NCBI GenBank assembly: GCA_007258455.2
Contig: VDFB02193867.1
Coordinates: 526,132,189-526,196,188, forward strand
Direction: 5' to 3'
Source: Sequoia sempervirens
Taxonomy: Eukaryota > Streptophyta > Pinopsida > Cupressales > Cupressaceae
DNA length: 64,000 nucleotides
The position numbers were made by a program, and so were the translations under genes. This document shows positions 57,721 through 64,000 of this stretch, one piece after another. The notes under the pieces were generated by a model. That model was given only the letters and a program-made list of their open reading frames with translations, searched no databases and was not told where the DNA came from. Within the stretch, counting starts at the first letter, position 1. Each line of letters begins with the position of its first letter.

Positions 57721-58041
57721 TCATGTTGATAATCGACACCGATATATTGTCCTGAAAATTTCAACTGGCGCCTTTCCCATGGTCATGTAGTGGGTCCAGA
57801 AGACTTGATGATCGCTGTTGGATGTCTTTTGTTTTTGTCCACTAACCTCAATAATTCTCTTGTCAACAAGATCCTGTATGATATTCTTCAGTTGTTGACA
57901 GTTTTGTAGGGTATGTCCCTTAGTCCTATGATAATCACAGAAGGCATTGTCATCCCACCAAGTTGGTTTAAACTGTCCTAGATCGTATTGTCTTGGTTCC
58001 TGCAGTTGTATGAGGTTGTGTTGTAACAGTTGTTTGAACAC
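57721..58041 (-). pseudogene. Tat gag zinc-finger segment
   Basis: 107 codons with FCDYHRTKGHTLQNCQQLKN (residues about 34-53), the C-x2-H-x4-GH-x4-C finger typical of this lineage, followed by a helical LIQDLVDK-like stretch. It lies between the capsid domain and protease. Stops separate it from both. Confidence 0.82.
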
Positions 58042-58058
58042 CGATTCAATGGGTTTCC

Positions 58059-58991
58059 CTAAGGGAGTGAACTCATGCTTCGAATCTCCTTGTTTTGTGG
58101 ACGCGGAGTATTTGAGACCATGTTAGGAGGTTGATTGACAGCATTAAGCATGTTGGAAAAAGTATGAGGTCCTTGTAATGTGAGGAGGGGTCTTGCTTGT
58201 AATGTTTTAGCATCCACCACCCCATCATTGGTGACATTTTTGTTGCGAGACCAGAATCTGTTTCTGTCGGTGGGGGCGTTTTGTACGATAGGGTTTCGAT
58301 TGGGTGTTGTCATCTTGAGTTCACCATTTTCAATGAGATCCTTCTCTATTATCACCCCCTTTTCCACTAGTTCCAAAAAAGATATGCAACAATGTACCCT
58401 TAAGTTACTCCTGAGTTTTGGATGAAGGTTTTCTTGAAACATGGTAACCTTTTGTTTTTCAGGTATCTCGACAGGACACCGACTTGCAATAGTTCTCCAA
58501 CATTGGAAGAAAGCAATGAATGTTTCACCTTTGTCTTGTGTTGTGTGGCACAAGGTTGCTATGTTTATCTCATGGTCAATGTGGAAGGAGAATTGCTCCA
58601 CAAATTTCTGGACTAGTTCGCCCCAAGATCTAATGCCAGAATCTAAACCTGAAAACCATTCTAGTGCCACTCCTACAAGACTTCATGGGAATAGCCTCAT
58701 AAGATACATGGGATCATAAGCGACATCTATGCAGATGGTAGAAAATTCCCTAATATGTTCTACTGGATTGCATTTGCCATTGTACTTAGGAAGATTTGGT
58801 ATGACATATCCGTGAGGGAAAGGTGTCATGTACAATGATCTATCAAAAGGGAATGGGCATATGTCCTTTGGTGAAAATGATTTCTTAGTTGAGACCGACA
58901 TGTTATCCATTTGCATTTGTAATGCATGCATTTGTGTTTGCAGGACGTCAACTTGGGTCAAAGATGTACTAGGAGGATTATGCGGATCCAT
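58059..58991 (-). pseudogene. Tat gag capsid domain
   Basis: 58991-58683 (MDPHNPPSTSLTQVDVLQTQ, PNLPKYNGKCNPVEHIREF) and 58670-58059 (ALEWFSGLDSGIRSWGELVQ, KGETFIAFFQCWRTIASRC, FLELVEKGVIIEKDLIENGE) form one retrotransposon gag domain. Only about 12 bases and one disruption lie between the pieces. YNGKxNPVEHI and ALEWFxxL are the family anchors. Confidence 0.86.
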
Positions 58992-59302
58992 GTATGTATT
59001 CTAAAATCCAAAGTCTCGTGATGGGTTTTGATTGAACATTGGCATCTGAGGTGGACGGATCTCTTGGCTGCAATGTGGCATTTTGGTCCTGGTATCCTGA
59101 GCAAGTCGAAAAGGACTGGTTCTCAGGTAAATGGATTCCCGAGCACCACCTCTGTGCAAAGGACCGATTCTGAATGGAAGCAACTGGTTTTGACTGAATC
59201 AAGGTGATGGATTCCCGACTACCAACTGCGGGCAAAAAGGTCTTGATCTCAGAATCAGGATGCAATGGACCCCCGATCGCTAGTCCGGAAGAGGGATTCG
59301 AT

Positions 59303-59983
59303 TTACGCTTGGAAGGAGGGAATGCCTCCTATTTGTGTAATCCTTGGTATAGTACTAGTGGTTTGAGCATTAGGTATGGCCATCGACTGTGGTAAGGTAC
59401 CCATGATGCTAACAATAGGTGTGGTTGTTGATTGTGCATTTGTGACACCGACATATGATGTATAGGCTGACATTTTAGGTCTTTTACTCCCAATAAGAGG
59501 ACCAGTGGGAGTGGATGAGGATGCCCCTGTAGTGAAATTAAATCTTGATGTCATGCTAGGTATACCAAATGGGGACGTATGGACTGTTTTACTCTGTGTA
59601 GATGTGCTAGATGGCATAGTCGTACTGACTTGAGGTATAGTAGTACTAGCAGTCATAGTATTTGTCCCTTGTGTAGGTTGAGTTTGTAAGGTACTGATAT
59701 CAAATCTTGGAGGTAAGGTAGCACCTTCAGCTAGCAATTTTCCTAAGAACCATTGACGATCGTTTGCTAGATACTCATCTACAAAAGAGGCAAACTCAGG
59801 GTCCTGTGCGGCAGCCTCTATGTCTTCTGTTGTAACATGTCCTTGAGTGTTTCTAGTGGTGAATTTGTCTAATAGAGTCTTATGAGGTCTTGAAGAAAAT
59901 GGGTTGATGAACTCGCTTGGGTTCGACATGTTTTCTCTCTCTCTTCTCTTAGACCTAGTTTCAACCATGTAAGACAAGCTCAA
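59303..59983 (-). CDS. Tat gag N-terminus (226-codon open frame)
   Basis: The likely start is the Met of MVETRSKRRERE (59968), a basic N-terminus common in this group. SFVDEYLANDRQWFLGKLLA follows. Residues 85-226 are Ser/Thr/Pro/Gln-rich and low in complexity. The frame ends at 59303. The region 59003-59300, broken by stops, links it to the capsid domain. Confidence 0.75.
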   Translation of the reverse strand: MSLSYMVETRSKRRERENMSNPSEFINPFSSRPHKTLLDKFTTRNTQGHVTTEDIEAAAQDPEFASFVDEYLANDRQWFLGKLLAEGATLPPRFDISTLQTQPTQGTNTMTASTTIPQVSTTMPSSTSTQSKTVHTSPFGIPSMTSRFNFTTGASSSTPTGPLIGSKRPKMSAYTSYVGVTNAQSTTTPIVSIMGTLPQSMAIPNAQTTSTIPRITQIGGIPSFQA

Positions 59984-60604
59984 TATGGGGGAAATGCAAG
60001 ACTATATCTAGAAACAGTATGACTCTATGCTATGTTTTTGGGGTTTTCTTATGCAAAATAAGGGATGTCCTATGATGATACTAGTCTAGACTCTAAAGGT
60101 GCAAGAAGTCTAAGTGAGACCCTAAAATGATCAATTCTATAAACCCAATGTGAAGGGAACAACTACCTAAAGTCAAACCAAAGTGTCAATTTAGATAAGT
60201 CAAGGAACCAATGTAGGACAAAGATCAAAGACAAGTTGAGTTTCCTAACTAGACTGATGAGCTAGGACGACTCTCTGTAGGACAAAGTAGATGATGATAA
60301 GACTAGGTTCAATGGCAGATTTCGTTGACACTATGACCTTTCTAGAGTATGGATGGTGGACTACTCCTAAAGTTTGTAAAAGTGACCTCTCTAAAAGTCT
60401 AATGCAAAGTACTATGAACCCTAAGATGGAGGTAAACGCTAACTGAAGACAACTATGGTAATGACTAAATGAACCTAAAGGATGCAAAATTGAGCAAATC
60501 GTTTCAGGTTTCTGTTTCAAAGACTGTTTGTATGAAGACCACTGGAACTGGTATAACCCTGCTAACTGGATAGTGACTGTGAATTTTGGTTATTTTGGTA
60601 ATCA
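59984..60604 (-). other. Untranslated region between array and gag
   Basis: No coding frame. Text is rich in CTAAAG/TAGAGG words. Probably the gag leader of the Tat element. Confidence 0.45.
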
Positions 60605-60931
60605 GATAGATGCATTTCAAATTTAACAGTTGCAGTCCAAACTGACAGATGTGACTCAAGATTACTAGATGTGACTCAAACTGACAGATGTGACTCAGAA
60701 TACAATGCATGCGGTGTTTTCAGAACAGATGCGAGCCAAAATAACAGATGCGATTCAAATTTAACAGATGCAACTCAAAACTACCTGATGCGACCTTTAT
60801 AAATAAAATGCGAGCCACAATTACAGATGCGACTCAGAAATTACAGATGCGACTCAAATTTAACAGATGCGACTCAAAATTAACAGATGGGACTCTAAAA
60901 ATTAGATGCGTGTTTCTGGTGAACAATTGCG
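60605..60931. repeat. ATGCG array A, 19-20-bp period
   Basis: ATGCG or a one-base variant occurs at 60610, 60630, 60649, 60669, 60688, 60709, 60729, 60748, 60768, 60788, 60808, 60827, 60847, 60867, 60887, 60906 and 60927. Every step is 19-21 bp. A typical unit is ATGCGACTCAAAATTAACAG. The core is far better kept than the spacer, and several left-hand units read ATGTG, the product expected from cytosine deamination. Lies between the PMD gene and gag. Confidence 0.93.
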
Positions 60932-61529
60932 ATTCTCTGTGAATTTTTCAGTGACATCTATCTTCCGTCTTCTCCTTCTTTGTTGATCTTTCTTTTCGCA
61001 CTAACAAGTTCTTCTTTCTTGCATTATGATGAAGTCCTGTGACACAAAAATGGTATACATCATCCTGCATCAACATACATGTTAGAAACATACATATATA
61101 TAGGCATATTTCACATTTAGATCATCTTTAACACTGCATATCATAAGCAATAAAGTGTAAATACATGCATCACATTACATTTGTATAACATCACATGTTA
61201 TTATACATATAACATCACATTGCATCTCATAATCATATAGAATCATATGTCACATAGAATCAACATTATCGCATTAGTTGCATAAACAACATAAAGTACA
61301 TACAACCATCCATCACATAGGCATATCATATGAACATCACATGTATCAATAAATAACTGCATAATCAATAAATAGACAATGCATATCATAAGAATCGCCG
61401 CCAAAATCATATATATATATAGCTCAAATGTGTCACATCACAATGTCATAATGTATCATAAATACATGGAAGCCCACAGGCTATCGGATCAAAATACACT
61501 GTCCCAAAATGGACCTCAAAACTGTTTCT
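60932..61529 (-). other. Low-complexity 3' flank of the PMD gene
   Basis: From about 61040 to 61470 the plus strand is built of CATCACAT/CATATCATA words with a (TA)n patch at 61412-61420. 60932-61040 is T/C-rich. No frame. Would be the 3' UTR of the PMD gene. Confidence 0.5.
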
Positions 61530-63682
61530 CTATCCTAAACTGCCACTACCATCATGTCGGGAGTGTGTAGGAGACTGATGCTGGGAACCTGCTGATCTCG
61601 GAGCTATGGGAGGTCTGTCGTAGGGCCCTGCTCTGCGTGGCTGATCCACTCCCTCTGTGCTCACTGTCCGTGTGTGGGTCCTGGTCTGAGACCTACTACT
61701 CTGTGCTGCTGAAAAAGGGGAGCCCGTCTCTCTATGGGAACCTCTGCCTCATACAAGTCTCGGTAGTATCTCTCCCTCTCGCCGGCTCTGGCCAACTCTT
61801 TGGCAAATGCTGCTGATGGTCCTGTACATAATGACCTGAGCTCTGTGAATCTCTACTCAGTCTCCTGCCACCGGGCTACAGCCTGATCTCTCTCCAACAA
61901 GGCTCTGTCTCTCTCCACTCTGTAGGCATCTCTCTCTGCCATCAATACTCTCATCTGCTCCTCCAATGAGGCAACCTGGGCTCGTAATATATCAGTGTCG
62001 GGCACCTCTACCTCTGTCTCATCCTGACGGACCCTATCTCGCCCATCCTCCTCCTCATCCAACTCCTCCAGGATCTAATCCTTGATCTCTCTCTCATGAT
62101 CATCCTCCTCCTCATCATCCTCCTGGTAGGTGCCTAGCAATCCAAGGGCATCAATCTCTGCCTCCTCTCACACTGCCTCCTCTCCAATGGCCTCCTCTGC
62201 AACTACCTCCTTGACACCTGCCTCTGTCTCTACTAGGATGTCAGGGATGTCTAGGATAACTGCCTCTGCCAACTGCTCCTCCTCGCCACCTCTGGCCACA
62301 TCTAGCATGGCCACATCCTCCTCTCCTCCTCTCTCCTCTCGGATTAGTGACAAGGCTGCTCCTCGTCCCTGTCGACCACGCCTCCTTCTCCTGCCTCCAC
62401 GTCGGCCACCTCTACCATCATCCCCACCATCCCCATGGCCTCCTCTGCCTCCTCGACCACCTCGTCTACCTCGTCTGCCTCTGGGACCTCTAACCCGCCG
62501 CTCTACTAGTGCTGGCTACCCTAGATCTGTCAAGGGAGTCGGCCTGTGTAATACCCGCCACTGATCATAAGCTAGAGTTGTCCCTGGATCTGCGGGTCCA
62601 CCCCTCCATCCCCATGGCTATGCCTGTAATCCATCAATATCTTCCTCTGCAGTGGCGACTGGAATCTCTGGCCCCCACAGCAAAATCTCTCATGAAGACT
62701 GAGCAAACTCTACTCTCCCTTGAGGTACATCCTGTACCTCTCCATACTGTCTCAAGACCTGGTTTGGAAACTGTCGCTCTATGATGTGCATATGGGACAC
62801 TGTTCGTCCCACCAAATACTGTGTCTATCGACAAAATGGAAAATGCTCGCCCTCATCTGACCACACCTCGTAGCCTAGGTATGATCTCCATGTAAACTCC
62901 TGCATCAGGTCTATAGCGTGTCTATAATAGCCCGTGTCTCCAATGTGGTGCTGTGTGGTAGCTCCCACATACCGAAAGGCGTATGACACTCCATGAGCTA
63001 GATCTACTATCACAGGTGGTCTAAAAATAGCAATATGCTCCCACGCCCATACCATCAGGAGTGTGGTGCCGCAGCTCATCAACTGCGCCTCTCTATAGGC
63101 AATGTCATGAAGGTGGAAGTATAGCATCCCCAGCACACACGAACCCCAAGCATATACAACTCGGTGCTCTAGCATGCCCACTAGCATCTCACCCCATCCC
63201 ACAGGGAATCCATGACCTCGGCGATCAGGCAGTACAATACCACCTATCAGTGTCGCTACTAGACAGTCTAACTGTCTATATCTCTGGGCCAATACCCGCC
63301 ATCTAATCTCATAATCATCCACCCCTAGCTGTCTAACGTCAGCATGGGGGTAATATCTACACATCTCAGCTATACCCCTCTGGGTATCATAAACTACCCA
63401 TGTCCCTCTAATAGGTAGTCTCAAAATCCTATATACATCCTCCAAGGTCATTGTAGCCTCTCCAGTCGGAAGGTGGAAGGAAGACGTCTCCGAGTGCCAC
63501 CGCTCGCAAAGTGTTGTCAGTAAACCCCGATTTGCCCTAATCTGGGGCATATCGGTCACATGCAACAAACCCAAATGCCATAGAGTCTGTCGCTCAGCCG
63601 GCCGTAGGCTGTCTCTAAATTGAAACGTCGAGGGTCTCGACTCACGTGTGTAGATAGGGTCAAGTACAACCTGCAACAACAT
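61530..63682 (-). pseudogene. Plant mobile domain (PMD) gene, retroelement-associated
   Basis: A ~717-codon minus-strand frame. Codons 1-285 (63682-62825) are open and hold the PMD (aminotransferase-like plant mobile domain): LCERWHSETSSFHLPTGEAT (residues 58-77), TLEDV (79-83), YAWGS (178-182), WAWEHI (212-217). It continues through VGRTVSHMHIIERQFPNQ, then an Arg/Gly-rich stretch (62370-62490), an acidic region (62060-62350) and a coiled coil (VASLEEQMRVLMAERDAY, near 61990). Seven stops lie in this one frame: TAG at 62825, 62618, 62516, 62075 and 61853, TGA at 62690 and 62168. The only shift is near 61715, after which a Ser/Arg tail ends at 61530. TTGTTGCAG before GTTGTACTTG could be a splice acceptor instead of the Met start. 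In Arabidopsis, PMD proteins MAIN and MAIL1 act in silencing; function here is unknown. Confidence 0.85.
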
Positions 63683-63736
63683 GCCTCATGTCAGCCTAAA
63701 TCATCTACCCTAGTGAAAAATGAATGTTTTAACAAA

Positions 63737-64000
63737 TGCAAATGCGTCGTTATTTTGCAAATGCGTCACTTTTTTAACAAATGCGTCGCTTTTTACACAT
63801 GCGGTTCTCAAATTACAAGTGCGTCATTATTAATCAAATGCGGTTAATTATTCTCAAATGCGTGCTAAAATTAACATTTGCATTGCATAATCTCAAATGC
63901 GTTTCTAAATAAGCAAATGCGGCGATAAATAGGCATATGCGTTTCATAAAATCACATGCGTATCAAAATAAACAAATGCGTATATTAAAATGCACATGCG
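63737..64000. repeat. ATGCG array B, 19-20-bp period, runs off the window
   Basis: ATGCG or a variant at 63742, 63761, 63781, 63799, 63819, 63838, 63858, 63877, 63897, 63917, 63937, 63956, 63976 and 63996; steps of 18-20 bp. Spacers are AT-rich and mostly unrelated to one another, so only the core and its phase are kept. Same core and period as array A, on the other side of the PMD gene. CpG is retained in nearly every unit. Confidence 0.93.

Larger units (their letters stand above)
51717..64000 (-). mobile_element. Tat-branch gypsy element carrying a PMD gene (partial)
   Basis: Minus strand, in order from the window end: ATGCG array, PMD gene (63682-61530), second ATGCG array (60931-60605), gag (59983-58059), zinc-finger segment, protease, RT, RNase H, second RNase H, integrase (to 52259), 3' tail with stem-loops and a polypurine-like tract at 51717-51732. 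The extra RNase H after the first one, the C-D-Y-H gag finger and the GGTGAAAACC tail mark the Tat branch. The 5' LTR would lie beyond 64000. The 3' LTR is not identified: plus-strand Tat leader sequence abuts instead. That PMD and gag-pol belong to one element is inferred from strand, spacing and absence of any LTR border between them. Confidence 0.65.

Noticed and set aside
62130..62564. 144-codon Pro/Ser/Arg-rich plus-strand open frame
   Set aside because: It is the antisense of the Arg/Gly- and Glu-rich part of the PMD gene; codon bias there keeps both strands open.
60605..64000. ATGCG arrays as a CRISPR-like array
   Set aside because: Cores are only 5 bp, spacers about 15 bp and unrelated to a repeat-spacer layout, and the context is a plant retroelement.

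Overview
This window is nuclear DNA of a seed plant with a very large, retrotransposon-filled genome, most likely a gymnosperm and plausibly a conifer. The reasons are the many long LTRs opening TGTAATGTCCCC, copia LTRs opening TGTTAG or TGTTGG, deeply nested and decayed gypsy and copia elements, and no intact host gene in 64 kb. The organism call is an inference from repeat style. Apart from one complete copia gag and a few long retroelement frames, every protein-coding stretch is a broken transposon gene.

Layout. 1-7.4 kb: old intergenic DNA with a candidate MITE (665-959), a hAT transposase relic (about 2520-4760) and a solo LTR (5235-6562, TSD CATTC). 7.4-17.1 kb: one complete minus-strand Ty3/gypsy chromovirus (7960-17109, TSD CAATA) whose protease is split by an opposite-strand solo LTR (12503-14019, TSD CATTC); its left border was later tandemly duplicated. 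17-33 kb: gene-free sequence with three more solo LTRs (18695-20446, 24651-25290, 29031-30467, each with a 5-bp TSD), a 5S-rRNA-derived fragment (26640-26757), a decayed array with a 50-bp period (27.6-28.56 kb) and several GAGTC-rich elements sharing one terminus.

33.9-39 kb: a broken minus-strand gene of a family I cannot name, a LINE RNase H end with an internal duplication, and a plus-strand copia element that keeps only gag and protease, ending in three hairpin repeats, then an inverted LTR and a 100-N assembly gap. 39-46.8 kb: a minus-strand copia LTR with primer-binding site, then a plus-strand copia element with a complete gag, broken protease and integrase, a largely deleted reverse transcriptase, and an inserted 787-bp TIR element. 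46.8-51.7 kb: a decayed acidic repeat-protein frame, then a Tat-type LTR with primer-binding site and a leader carrying three ~147-bp repeats.

51.7-64 kb, minus strand: a large Ty3/gypsy element of the Tat branch (gag, protease, RT, RNase H, a second RNase H, integrase, and GGTGAAAACC stem-loops in the 3' tail). Upstream of its gag, on the same strand, lies a ~717-codon plant mobile domain (PMD) gene with an Arg/Gly-rich stretch, an acidic region and a coiled coil. It keeps one frame through seven stop codons before a single late shift, and is bracketed by two ATGCG arrays whose cores recur every 19-20 bp. The second array runs off the window, so the 5' LTR is not seen. This PMD + phased arrays + Tat arrangement is the most unusual thing in the window.
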